A stretch of 34,531 nucleotides of DNA from positions 1 to 34,531 of the forward strand of contig CAMCFA010000025.1 of assembly GCA_945873955.1 (NCBI GenBank), written 5' to 3'. Under the pieces are notes generated by a model that saw nothing but the letters and a program-made list of their open reading frames with translations, did not search any database and was not told where the DNA came from. Shown in pieces: positions 15,959-23,824 of this stretch. This DNA is from an uncultured Clostridia bacterium (GTDB lineage Bacteria; Bacillota; Clostridia; Oscillospirales; Ruminococcaceae). Position 1 is the stretch's first letter. Each line of letters starts with the position of its first letter. Made by a program: the position numbers and the translations under genes.

Positions 15959-16945
15959 ATGAAAAAGAAACTCCTTACCAAGCGGGGCTTCTCTATCGTT
16001 GAGGTTATGGTCGCTTTCGTCATATTCGCCATAATGGCAGGTATGGTCGCTACTATACTTAGCAGCACCATGCAGGCAAAGCGCGAGAACACAGACCTTG
16101 AAGAAGAAATAGCCCAACAGCAGAACGCGTATTACACGAAAACCCAAGATAAGACTTATGACAGCTCCAGCAGCGAGCAACTGACCTTCAATTTTACTGG
16201 GGTCGATCCGGTGAAAATAAAATACTCAATCGGAGATCCCAATGCAGCTGACGCGGATAACCAAATCGCACTTGAGTACTTTATCGGCAATGTGGATTAC
16301 AGTGTAATGAGCGGCAAGGGTGGCAGCTCAACTCCTGAAAAGGAGAGCGGCTCCGGCAGCGTGGCAGACCGTTTCGCTAAGACAAATATCTACGGCTCTA
16401 ACGGCATAACCAGCATAAACGTTATTTTACACAGGGACGAAAGCTATACCGAGGGAAACCGATATCTTATCGCAGCAAAGGCGGTGGGTCAAGTTGATAC
16501 TCAGTATGACATGTTCAAACAGTATCGGCTGACATTCCCTAGCAATATCTTGAAATATGGGTACTGCAACTATGAAGTCGCGAGCAAATCTTTCAGAGAT
16601 ATTGGAACAGCATCGCCCAGCGGCTATAATATCACCTCGACGACAAGCACTACGCTTAGGATTGCGCCAACGCAGTCATCATTAAGCGATCCCCTTGTAA
16701 ATAAGGGTTATAAGGCAATGTATGTTGTTCTGGATACTCCGCTTGAATCAATTTCGCCGACGCTTAATCTGTATGACATTTTCGGTTGCTGCTATACCGG
16801 GCAGACAGATAAGTCGGCGCAGACCGACGATGGAAGCTACAAGTTTACCAGATATGTTGAGAAGTCCACTGACAAAGACGGTAATACTGTTGAGACTACT
16901 CACATAAACATCTTCGCAGCAGTTGAAAAAGCAAAGGCTTCATAA
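15959..16945 (+). CDS. Minor prepilin, PilV-like
   Basis: A 328-residue prepilin: a basic leader KKKLLTKRG, then FSIVEVMVAFVIFAIMAGMV, which has Phe+1 and Glu+5 after the Gly of the PilD site and a hydrophobic helix. The rest is a long Ser/Thr/Asn-rich globular domain I do not recognise. The ATG at 15959 has GGGAGGGAAGACGC upstream; an earlier in-frame start at 15917 would overlap the previous gene and add residues before the leader peptide, so it is rejected. The PilV label rests on the V-E-V-M motif style and position; minor pilin class is uncertain. Confidence 0.8.
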   Translation: MKKKLLTKRGFSIVEVMVAFVIFAIMAGMVATILSSTMQAKRENTDLEEEIAQQQNAYYTKTQDKTYDSSSSEQLTFNFTGVDPVKIKYSIGDPNAADADNQIALEYFIGNVDYSVMSGKGGSSTPEKESGSGSVADRFAKTNIYGSNGITSINVILHRDESYTEGNRYLIAAKAVGQVDTQYDMFKQYRLTFPSNILKYGYCNYEVASKSFRDIGTASPSGYNITSTTSTTLRIAPTQSSLSDPLVNKGYKAMYVVLDTPLESISPTLNLYDIFGCCYTGQTDKSAQTDDGSYKFTRYVEKSTDKDGNTVETTHINIFAAVEKAKAS

Positions 16946-16957
16946 GGAGGGGCAGAT

Positions 16958-17776
16958 ATGAAGAAAATAATGCGCCTTTTCCGGAGAAAGTCAGGATTTA
17001 CGCTGGTCGAAATGGTTGTTGCTGTGGCTCTCTTGGCTATTCTCCTTGGCGGGATGATGCTCTTTATTTCGCCGATCGTAAGGAGCTTCAATGACAACCA
17101 CACTGACCTTACCGCCGAAAATGGGGCGGTTTGCGTACAGGAGTACATTACCAAAAGCATACGCAATGCAAATCAAGTCGCGATATTTGCTAACACCAAC
17201 TATTCAGATTTAAGCAGCAACGCAACCTACACTGCAAAAATCGCTAAAATGAACAAGTTCTGTACCGACGTTAATGCAGGTGCGAAGGACGACAAAAATA
17301 AGATCTACCTTCTCAAATGCATTAGTTTGAAGTATGATAGCACCGACGGGAGATATTATCTCTATAACGAAACCGTCAAGGATAACGGTGAGCTAGACAC
17401 CACAGCCGGCAAAACGCAAAAGGTTTTCAGCGACTGTCTGTTTAACGACCTGTATATGACCTTTGAACTCAAAAAGGCAAAGAACGGCGATTATCTGGTA
17501 ATTACTGGCGCGCCAGAATATCGTGACGATACGCTTGACATTACGATATGCGCTTACAGAGATGAAGATCGTAAGAGCCTTGCATTTCAAGGCAACGGGC
17601 TTTCGGAACTTCGGCAGATAAAGGTAATGCTAAATGCCGGCGGAAGCAAGGACGATTATAATTTATCTGTTTATCCTGATCCGGCAGTGCTGAAATCGTT
17701 CGCTGATATGGACGAGGGATCAAAAGATATCTTTATCTACTATGTTGTCCGCCAGATGAACACTTCTACTACTTAA
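16958..17776 (+). CDS. Minor prepilin, PilW-like
   Basis: A 272-residue prepilin with leader MKKIMRLFRRKSG and mature start FTLVEMVVAVALLAILLGGM (Phe+1, Glu+5). The globular part is unrecognised. RBS AAGGAGGGG precedes the ATG, and the gene starts 12 bases after the previous prepilin, so the two are likely co-translated. It is the last gene of the first pilus operon, which converges on pilD. Confidence 0.82.
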   Translation: MKKIMRLFRRKSGFTLVEMVVAVALLAILLGGMMLFISPIVRSFNDNHTDLTAENGAVCVQEYITKSIRNANQVAIFANTNYSDLSSNATYTAKIAKMNKFCTDVNAGAKDDKNKIYLLKCISLKYDSTDGRYYLYNETVKDNGELDTTAGKTQKVFSDCLFNDLYMTFELKKAKNGDYLVITGAPEYRDDTLDITICAYRDEDRKSLAFQGNGLSELRQIKVMLNAGGSKDDYNLSVYPDPAVLKSFADMDEGSKDIFIYYVVRQMNTSTT

Positions 17777-17785
17777 CAAAAAAAA

Positions 17786-17814
17786 TTCCGCACCGCATGG
17801 TCTGCGGTGCGGAA
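17786..17814 (-). terminator. Terminator between the first pilus operon and pilD
   Basis: A 12-bp perfect stem TTCCGCACCGCA (17786-17797) / TGCGGTGCGGAA (17803-17814) with a five-base loop. On the minus strand it is followed by AATTTTTTTT, a strong terminator for pilD. On the plus strand the tail is only AATT, so it may act bidirectionally but weakly for the pilus operon. Confidence 0.85.
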
Positions 17815-17845
17815 AATTACGCTGAATTACGGTTGATCCGACTGA

Positions 17846-18907
17846 TCAGCCTAATCCCGGAAACATGATACCCATGTACCAGTTGATGATCTGGCTGCCG
17901 AACAGGAACGCGGTCGCGATACCTACGGCAAGGAACGGGCCGAATACCATTCGGCGTGAATACTTTACCTTTTCTATTAGATCCTCCTTGATGAAGATCC
18001 GGAAAGTTCCCTCACGCTCGGTGGTGATCTTTTCACGGATCGTGCGGCTGAGGGCTGATTTGTCCGGGACGCCTTTCCACGCGTTCTCGTCGAGGAATTC
18101 CCACTCAATGTCCGGCTGACCGCCGGAGATATTTCCGACAATGATGTCGTCGTGACCTTCGGTCACATAACCGATGTCTTTGTCAAGCTGGTCTTGATAC
18201 CATTCAAGCGCTATTTCGCGGATCTGCTCGGTGATCTCTTTTTCCGCCTTCTTGTCGCGGATCTTCTTGACTACACCATAGATCGCTCCAAGTACAATTC
18301 CTATGAAAAGCGCCGGAAAAACGCGGTAGCCAAGCAGCAGTGAGGCTCCCAGCATAAGCTGGAGATCGCCGCCACCCATGCCGCCGATGAGTACCAGGAT
18401 CACGAACATTACTGCGACAACGCCAAGAGAGATCAGGCGCTCATACCACGGCGAGGTAAGTGCCGCGCCCCACGGAATGAAGAATGCTGCGATCCCAAGA
18501 ACTCCTACGGTTATACTGCACCAGTAGGGGATCTCAAAGTGGTCGATGTCGATACCGCTGAGTACTATCAGCACCGCAAACAGAATACACGCAACGGCGA
18601 ACTCCCATGAGAAGCCGTATACCAGATACGCCCCCAGATAGGACACTGCGCACAGCGCCTCCATTATCATGTAGCGGGGGGATATTTTCGAGCCGCAGAA
18701 GCGGCATTTCCCGCGGAGAATGATCCAACTGAATATCGGGAACATGTCATACCATTTCAGGCGATTTCCGCAGGAGAAGCAGTGGGACGGCTCGGTGACT
18801 ATCGACTGCTTGAGCGGTGTGCGGTAGATCACCACATTAAGAAAGCTGCCTATCACTGAACCGAAGATAAACACAAATACACAAATCACGATGTCAATTG
18901 CTGTCAT
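17846..18907 (-). CDS. pilD: Prepilin peptidase/N-methyltransferase with a large inserted loop
   Basis: A 353-residue membrane A24 peptidase that cuts the prepilins at Gly/Phe and methylates the new N-terminus. It begins SVIGSFLNVVIYR, has the four-Cys cytoplasmic motif C43-x2-C46 and C68-x2-C71, catalytic aspartate region GIDIDHFEIPYW (D120/D122) and GMGGGD with D181. Residues about 213-315 form a hydrophilic charged insert between helices, before FGPFLAVGIATAFLFG. PilD normally has only a short loop there, so the protein is longer than usual. The start is the internal ATG at 18907, with AAAGGAGT nine bases upstream; a longer start (18976) adds 23 residues before the RBS and is rejected. The gene is convergent with the first pilus operon and divergent from pilB. 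Confidence 0.93.
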   Translation of the reverse strand: MTAIDIVICVFVFIFGSVIGSFLNVVIYRTPLKQSIVTEPSHCFSCGNRLKWYDMFPIFSWIILRGKCRFCGSKISPRYMIMEALCAVSYLGAYLVYGFSWEFAVACILFAVLIVLSGIDIDHFEIPYWCSITVGVLGIAAFFIPWGAALTSPWYERLISLGVVAVMFVILVLIGGMGGGDLQLMLGASLLLGYRVFPALFIGIVLGAIYGVVKKIRDKKAEKEITEQIREIALEWYQDQLDKDIGYVTEGHDDIIVGNISGGQPDIEWEFLDENAWKGVPDKSALSRTIREKITTEREGTFRIFIKEDLIEKVKYSRRMVFGPFLAVGIATAFLFGSQIINWYMGIMFPGLG

Positions 18908-18937
18908 TGTTGTGACTCCTTTCAGAAAGCTGGTTAT

Positions 18938-18966
18938 ATTGTAGCACAAATTTCCTGCTTTTGCAA
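18938..18966 (-). promoter_or_regulatory. Sigma-A promoter of pilD
   Basis: Minus strand TTGCAA (18966-18961), 17-base spacer, TACAAT (18943-18938). The predicted start is about 20 bases before the GGAGT of pilD. It lies back to back with the pilB promoter region. Confidence 0.72.
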
Positions 18967-18993
18967 GATGTTTCACGAAATCGACAGTATTTA

Positions 18994-19057
18994 TATAATG
19001 AAACAGAGAGATAATTCCGCAGAGTGCGGCTCTTTATAACGGCGGCAGTTCCCGCCG
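18994..19057 (+). promoter_or_regulatory. Probable pilB promoter and structured leader
   Basis: TATAAT at 18994-18999 has only a weak -35 17 bases upstream (TTTCAC). The leader then has two hairpins, CCGC-AGAGT-GCGG (19017-19029) and CGGCGG-CAGTTC-CCGCCG (19040-19057), before AAAGGAAG of pilB. The weak -35 suggests activation or another sigma factor. The promoter is less certain than the hairpins. Confidence 0.45.
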
Positions 19058-19084
19058 AATACCCTGAAAGGAAGAATGTGCATA

Positions 19085-20791
19085 ATGGCTGGACCAATCA
19101 GAAATCTGCCTATCGGTCAGATACTGGTAGAGAACGGATTCATCAATGAAAAACAGCTTGCGGAGGCGCTGGAAAAACAAAAATCCAGCGGCGGCAAAAT
19201 GCTGGGCGACGTAATGCTGGAAATGGGGCTTGTGTCTGAAACACAATTGGCGCAGGCGCTGTCTATCAGACTAAAGGTGCCGTTTGTTGATCTGGCTTCC
19301 GTCCAGATCAACAAGGACGCCGTAATGAAGATCCCGGAGCAGACCGCGAGGGAAAAGACAGTCATTGCATTCGACATGCACAACAACCGGCTGATGGTCG
19401 CTTCTAACGACCCGATCAACTTCTACATCTTTGAGGAGCTGAAGGTTCAGACCGGCATGGAGATAGTGCCGCAGATCTCGACTAAAACCCAGATCGAGGA
19501 AGCTATCGGCAGATTCTACTCGCAGCAGACCGTAAACAAGGTTATGAACGAGCTGGACGACGAGGCTGCCGCTGCGGCTCAGGTCAACCAAGCAGATATA
19601 GAGTCCGGCGAGCGTATCGACAACGCGCCTATCGTTCGTCTGGTAAACACAATGGTAGAGACTGCGTTCAGAATAAACGCTTCGGATATCCATATAGAGC
19701 CGTTCAAGACCCGGACGAGAATTCGTTTCAGAATCGACGGCGAACTGGTAGAGCAGGAAGCCATGAAGGTTTCTATCGCGCTGCATAACTCACTTATCAC
19801 GAGAATCAAGATCCTCGGCGGTATGAATATCGCCGAAAAGAGAATCCCGCTTGACGGTCGATTCGGTATGAAGATCGACGGCGTAAGCCTTGATGTCCGT
19901 GTATCTACGATCCCCTGCGTTTACGGTGAGAAGTGCGTTATACGTCTTCTTTCCACCGCGGACGAAAAGACTCGTAAGATCACCGACCTCGGTATGACGG
20001 ACTATAACTACGAGATGTTCAAGCAGATAATCCGCTGCCCGAACGGAGTTATGCTGGTAACAGGTCCTACCGGTTCCGGTAAGTCCACAACGTTGTACGC
20101 GACCCTCGGCGAGCTTTCAAAGCCTAACGTAAACATCGTAACGGTTGAGGACCCTGTCGAGAAAAAGATAGACGGTGTAAACCAGTGCCAGATCAACGCT
20201 AAAGCCGGCATGACCTTCGCGGCGGCGCTGCGTTCTATCCTGCGTCAGGACCCGGATATCATAATGGTCGGTGAGATCCGTGACGGCGAGACGGCGGATA
20301 TCGCTATCAGAGCCGCTATCACGGGACACTTCGTACTTTCGACATTGCATACCAACGACGCGGCTTCGACTATCGTCCGTCTGGTGGACATGGGCGTTGC
20401 TCCGTACATGGTTGCGTCCTCGCTGGTAGGTATCATCGCACAGCGACTTGTTAAGCTGCTTTGCAACGAGTGCAAGGAAACAATCACGCTGACAGACCCC
20501 GCGGACCTCAGGCTGGTAAGCAAGGATAAGCCGGTGCAGATCTGCCAGGCGCACAAGGGCGGCTGCAAGAAGTGCAGAGGAACAGGTTATTCCGGACGTA
20601 CCGCTATCCATGAGATCATCGTTACGTCGAACGATATAAAGGAGCTTATCTCCAAGGGCGCTACCGCTGAGGAGATAGGAAAGAAAGCGACCGAAAACGG
20701 CACGCTGCTGCTCCGCGACAACGTAACTAAGATGGTTCTTGAAGGAAGGACCACCATGGACGAGTTGGTAAAAGCGACCTATACGGTTTAA
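19085..20791 (+). CDS. pilB: Type IV pilus extension ATPase PilB (GspE family)
   Basis: A 568-residue hexameric ATPase driving pilus assembly. Residues 8-70 form an MshEN/GSPII_E N-terminal domain (PIGQILVENGFINEKQLAEA; then LGDVMLEMGLVSETQLAQAL), a fold that binds c-di-GMP in MshE, but the leading arginine of its first motif is Pro here. The ATPase part has Walker A GPTGSGKST (327-335), Asp box VTVEDPVE, Walker B DIIMVGEIRD (391-400) and His box. A zinc motif lies at C460-x2-C463 and C494-x2-C497. The ATG at 19085 has AAGGAAG about ten bases upstream; the ATG at 19076 would overlap that RBS. It heads the second pilus group. Confidence 0.95.
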   Translation: MAGPIRNLPIGQILVENGFINEKQLAEALEKQKSSGGKMLGDVMLEMGLVSETQLAQALSIRLKVPFVDLASVQINKDAVMKIPEQTAREKTVIAFDMHNNRLMVASNDPINFYIFEELKVQTGMEIVPQISTKTQIEEAIGRFYSQQTVNKVMNELDDEAAAAAQVNQADIESGERIDNAPIVRLVNTMVETAFRINASDIHIEPFKTRTRIRFRIDGELVEQEAMKVSIALHNSLITRIKILGGMNIAEKRIPLDGRFGMKIDGVSLDVRVSTIPCVYGEKCVIRLLSTADEKTRKITDLGMTDYNYEMFKQIIRCPNGVMLVTGPTGSGKSTTLYATLGELSKPNVNIVTVEDPVEKKIDGVNQCQINAKAGMTFAAALRSILRQDPDIIMVGEIRDGETADIAIRAAITGHFVLSTLHTNDAASTIVRLVDMGVAPYMVASSLVGIIAQRLVKLLCNECKETITLTDPADLRLVSKDKPVQICQAHKGGCKKCRGTGYSGRTAIHEIIVTSNDIKELISKGATAEEIGKKATENGTLLLRDNVTKMVLEGRTTMDELVKATYTV

Positions 20792-20947
20792 TAGTGACAT
20801 TCACATTTGGCGGGGACTAAGGGACGCCGGGCATGAGGCTCATGGACGGAATACGGACAGCGGAACGCCGTGCGGACGTGGACGTTATGCCGGGCAGACC
20901 AACAGTACTGCTGCCGGAATAATTCTACATAAAGGAGCGTAATTAAC
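20792..20947 (+). other. GC-rich spacer between pilB and pilT
   Basis: 156 bases, G and C rich, with no recognised gene or terminator. A 29-codon ORF (20833-20922, beginning MRLMDGIRTAERR) has no convincing RBS. Short runs such as GGGACTAAGGGACGCC and CAGTACTG could fold, but no riboswitch class is recognised. It may be a structured spacer or degenerate sequence. Confidence 0.35.
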
Positions 20948-22027
20948 GTGGAAGGTATGACAAATATAATGGATATCAACAGGATCCTTGATGAGGCGCG
21001 CGAGTTGGGCTGCTCGGACTTGCACTTCACAGCGGGTCTGCCGCCGGTCGTAAGACTGCACGGCTCTATCAGGAAGCTGTCCGGATATCCCGACTGCACG
21101 GAGCCGATAATCGTTAATATCATCAATCAGATCACCTCGATCAAGCATAAGTCACAGATCTCAAAGGGTCTGGACACTGACTTCTCGTATGTGTCCACTG
21201 CGGGCTTCCGTCACAGAGTTAACGTGTACCGCCAGAGAGGCTACCACGCCGTGGCGATACGTCTTTTGAGAAACGATATCCCGACGCTGGCTGACCTTAA
21301 CCTGCCGGGAACGCTGGGCGAGTTCGCTATGGCGCCCCGTGGACTGGTGCTGGTAACAGGTCCTACCGGTTCCGGTAAGTCCACCACACTGGCGGCTATG
21401 ATCGACCACATCAACCGTTCAAAGAACTGCCACATCATCACAGTTGAGGACCCTATCGAGTATCTGCACACCCACAAACAGTCTATGGTGAACCAGCGTG
21501 AAATAGGACAGGACGTCGACAGCTTCGCAGGGTCGCTGAGAGCGGCTCTCCGTGAGGACCCGGACGTTATCCTCGTCGGAGAAATGCGTGACTTCGAGAC
21601 GATCAACGCGGCTGTTACTGCGGCTGAAACCGGTCACCTGGTATTCTCGACACTGCATACCACCGGCGCGGCTGAAACAATCGACCGTATCATCGACGTT
21701 TACCCGCCGCACTCACAGGGACAGATCCGTTCGCAGCTCGCGAACTCTGTCGTAGGTATCATCTCACAGACCCTCGTTCCCACAGCGGACGGCAAGGGCA
21801 GATGTGCGGCTCTGGAGATACTCGCGGCTACCGACGCGGTAAGAGCGATGATCCGTGAGGGTAAGATATTCCAGATCCCGACAGCTATCGCAACGGGTAA
21901 GAAGAACGGAATGTTCACCCTCGACCAAGACCTCGCACGTCTTGTTAATATGGGCAAGATCACGAACGAGGTCGCTCTGTCAAGATGTCAGGATCCGAAC
22001 GAGTACAGAAGATACCTGTCTATCTAA
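20948..22027 (+). CDS. pilT: Type IV pilus retraction ATPase PilT
   Basis: A 359-residue ATPase that disassembles the pilus and drives twitching. Motifs: early SDLHFTAGLPPVVRLHG (23-39), Walker A GPTGSGKST (138-146), VEDPIEYLH (166-174), Walker B DPDVILVGEMRD (204-215), His box STLHTTGAAETIDRIID, the QIRSQLANSV-GIISQTLVP segment, and AVRAMIREGKIFQI near 307, the PilT version of AIRNLIRE. The start is GTG with AAAGGAGCG upstream; an internal ATG nine bases later (in EGM) is a fair alternative. PilT rather than a second PilB, by length and the AIRNLIRE-like motif. Confidence 0.95.
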   Translation: MEGMTNIMDINRILDEARELGCSDLHFTAGLPPVVRLHGSIRKLSGYPDCTEPIIVNIINQITSIKHKSQISKGLDTDFSYVSTAGFRHRVNVYRQRGYHAVAIRLLRNDIPTLADLNLPGTLGEFAMAPRGLVLVTGPTGSGKSTTLAAMIDHINRSKNCHIITVEDPIEYLHTHKQSMVNQREIGQDVDSFAGSLRAALREDPDVILVGEMRDFETINAAVTAAETGHLVFSTLHTTGAAETIDRIIDVYPPHSQGQIRSQLANSVVGIISQTLVPTADGKGRCAALEILAATDAVRAMIREGKIFQIPTAIATGKKNGMFTLDQDLARLVNMGKITNEVALSRCQDPNEYRRYLSI

Positions 22028-22052
22028 GCGCACAGCATTATTTCACACGCAT

Positions 22053-22083
22053 AAGCCTGCAAGCCGGAAACGGCGGCAGGCTT
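22053..22083 (+). other. Intercistronic hairpin between pilT and the PilA paralogue
   Basis: AAGCCTGC (22053-22060) pairs with GCAGGCTT (22076-22083), enclosing CCG-GAAA-CGG (22064-22073), a GNRA tetraloop. It is followed by TTTGGC, too short a T-run for a good terminator. It may stabilise or attenuate the transcript before the pilin genes. Confidence 0.55.
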
Positions 22084-22120
22084 TGGCAGTTACGGCATTA
22101 TTTTGGGTAAGGGTGGTTAT

Positions 22121-22723
22121 ATGAAAAGAGCGGCGAAAAACCGCGGTTTTACACTGGTGGAGCTGGTCGTTGTTATTGCGATAATCGGCGTATTGGCGGG
22201 GATACTTATCCCGACAATGTACGGCGTGGTGACTGACTCGCGCATTGCTATGGGTAATCAGTCGGCGAAGGAGATCAAGGACAGAGCCACTGAATTCCTC
22301 ACGATGATGGACACGGATAACGCAGGTCACATCGGCGGAAAGCAGACCGTGATTATGAAAGCACAGGGTGGAAAATGGAATATCTCCGGGGGTAACGGCG
22401 AAAGCGACTGGCTGGACGATACCGACCACTGGACGACCGTGACCGAGGTCATAGCGCCGGGGTATGTCCCGAACAGGGGGACGGAGTTCCTGTCGTATAT
22501 GGCGGACAGCTTGTATACTCTGGGGGACAGCTATATTGAGGTGCATATAGACAACGGGCGGGTCATCGGCGTGGCGATTGTCATGGGGACGGTGGACGCT
22601 GTGGCAGTTATGCCCTCAATGGACGACTTCCAGCAGGGGGAGTTCGGGTTCAACGGGTCGAAAAAGGCGGGGATCGAGGATAATATTGTCGTCGGAACTT
22701 CGCCGGTGCTTATTTTACCGTGA
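22121..22723 (+). CDS. PilA-type prepilin, paralogue of the major pilin
   Basis: A 200-residue prepilin with leader MKRAAKNRG and mature start FTLVELVVVIAIIGVLAGIL. Its C-terminal part (SMDDFQQGEFGFNGSKKAG, then GTSPVLILP) parallels that of the next pilin (SIDDFKAGDTDEFEGKAG, then GTSPTLAL), so the two are tandem duplicates. Codons here look GC-rich and less biased, unlike the A/T-ending, highly regular codons of the major pilin, suggesting lower expression. The ATG at 22121 has GGGTGG upstream; a TTG at 22103 is open but lacks support. It may be a minor or alternative pilin, or an initiator. Confidence 0.85.
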   Translation: MKRAAKNRGFTLVELVVVIAIIGVLAGILIPTMYGVVTDSRIAMGNQSAKEIKDRATEFLTMMDTDNAGHIGGKQTVIMKAQGGKWNISGGNGESDWLDDTDHWTTVTEVIAPGYVPNRGTEFLSYMADSLYTLGDSYIEVHIDNGRVIGVAIVMGTVDAVAVMPSMDDFQQGEFGFNGSKKAGIEDNIVVGTSPVLILP

Positions 22724-22735
22724 GTATAAAATCGA

Positions 22736-22826
22736 TGTAAAATTTACGTCAAATGTAAATTTACACGAACCGGACATGGGCTGTCACGATAATTTGCACA
22801 AAAAACGGCTTGTAAAATAGATTACT
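22736..22826. promoter_or_regulatory. Cluster of GTAAA/TTTAC dyads upstream of the major pilin promoter
   Basis: Perfect palindromes GTAAAATTTAC (22737-22747) and TGTAAATTTACA (22754-22765), then a partial third (near 22812-22826, GTAAAATAGATTAC), all before the -35 of the major pilin promoter. A similar TGTAA/TTACA dyad occurs at 9326-9349 upstream of pilC. Could be an operator, but the sequence is AT rich and such palindromes arise easily. Confidence 0.3.
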
Positions 22827-22870
22827 TTCAACGAAATTATGTAAATGGCAGGAAATTATTAAAAAAACGC

Positions 22871-22899
22871 TTGCATTTTTTTCGGCGATAGGCTATAAT
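22871..22899 (+). promoter_or_regulatory. Sigma-A promoter of the major pilin
   Basis: TTGCAT (22871-22876), 17-base spacer, TATAAT (22894-22899). The predicted start near 22906 gives a leader of about 100 bases containing hairpin ATAACTCC-GCT-GGGGTTAT (22951-22969, one G-U pair), then AGGAGGTCTT before the ATG. An independent promoter and strong RBS fit a highly expressed pilin. Confidence 0.87.
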
Positions 22900-23005
22900 A
22901 TGGTTACAGCACAAGGGGACTAAAAATCTTCTGGTGCAGGGGGATCGGATATAACTCCGCTGGGGTTATACATAAACAAATTTTTATTTACAGGAGGTCT
23001 TTACA

Positions 23006-23701
23006 ATGATAAAGAAGCTTCAGGCTCTCAGAGCCAAGAAGGGCTTTACTCTCGTAGAGCTCGTAGTAGTAATCGCTATCATCGGCGTACTTGCTGCTAT
23101 CCTCGTTCCTACTATGCTGGGCGTTGTTCAGGATTCCAGAATCACTTCTTCCAACTCTACCGCACAGCAGATCAAGGACAGAACCACTGAGTTCCTTACC
23201 AAGATGGACGCTGCTAAGGCATCTTTCGTTGCTGATGACGCAGTAGCTGCTCCGTTCTATGTAGACAACAGCGAATGGAACCTTGGTACTGTAAGTTCAG
23301 GCAGCGGAACTACTGCAGGCTCTGGCACAACTACTGGTGACCCCGATGATGATAACTGGCTCGACGGCAACGATCACTGGGGCGAGAAGTTCGACAACAA
23401 GGATCCGGACGCTACTACCAATGACAACAAGGATACTCAGTACATCGCTTATGTTGCTGACTCCCTGTCCGACCTCAAGAACGCTGTTGGCATAGTTTAC
23501 ATTGAGGCTGGTAAGGTTGTAGGCGTAGCAGTTATCGAGGGTACTACCACTGTTCCGACCGGTGTTTCTTTCCCCAGCATTGACGACTTCAAGGCTGGCG
23601 ATACTGACGAATTTGAGGGCAAGGCTGGCGTTAAGAACAATGTAATCATTGGTACTTCTCCCACACTGGCACTCTCTACTACAGCTGCACCTACTACTTA
23701 A
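23006..23701 (+). CDS. pilA: Major type IV pilin (PilA type)
   Basis: A 231-residue prepilin with leader MIKKLQALRAKKG and mature start FTLVELVVVIAIIGVLAAIL (Phe+1, Glu+5), closely resembling Ruminococcus PilA-type pilins as I know them. After the helix come QDSRITSSNSTAQQIKD, a variable Thr/Gly/Asp-rich loop (TVSSGSGTTAGSGTTTG), and the conserved tail SIDDFKAG...GTSPTLAL. Codons are strongly regular, the RBS is near-perfect (AGGAGG) and it has its own promoter: these support the role of main pilus subunit. No Cys pair marks a disulfide loop. Downstream is a GNRA-loop hairpin then a long inverted repeat. Confidence 0.92.
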   Translation: MIKKLQALRAKKGFTLVELVVVIAIIGVLAAILVPTMLGVVQDSRITSSNSTAQQIKDRTTEFLTKMDAAKASFVADDAVAAPFYVDNSEWNLGTVSSGSGTTAGSGTTTGDPDDDNWLDGNDHWGEKFDNKDPDATTNDNKDTQYIAYVADSLSDLKNAVGIVYIEAGKVVGVAVIEGTTTVPTGVSFPSIDDFKAGDTDEFEGKAGVKNNVIIGTSPTLALSTTAAPTT

Positions 23702-23726
23702 TTAGTTATCCAGCACAACACTTTGT

Positions 23727-23750
23727 CCTCGGCGGCGCAAGCCGTCGGGG
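23727..23750 (+). terminator. Hairpin after the major pilin gene, possible weak terminator
   Basis: CCTCGGCGGC (23727-23736) pairs with GCCGTCGGGG (23741-23750) with two wobble pairs and a GCAA tetraloop. The tail is ATTTAG, poor in T, so termination is likely partial and the next gene could receive readthrough. It could also protect the pilin mRNA 3' end. Confidence 0.55.
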
Positions 23751-23754
23751 ATTT

Positions 23755-23804
23755 AGTGTTATTAATAAAGAAGATCAGAAGTGGTCTTTTTTATTAATAA
23801 CACT
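23755..23804. repeat. Perfect 15-bp inverted repeat between the major pilin and the protease gene
   Basis: AGTGTTATTAATAAA (23755-23769) and its exact complement TTTATTAATAACACT (23790-23804), spacer 20 bases. The spacer itself can add AAGATC/GGTCTT with wobble pairs, and contains TCTTTTTT. It could be a terminator/antiterminator, an RNA processing site or a protein-binding palindrome. Confidence 0.75.
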
Positions 23805-23824
23805 GGTATGGTATCGGAGGAACG

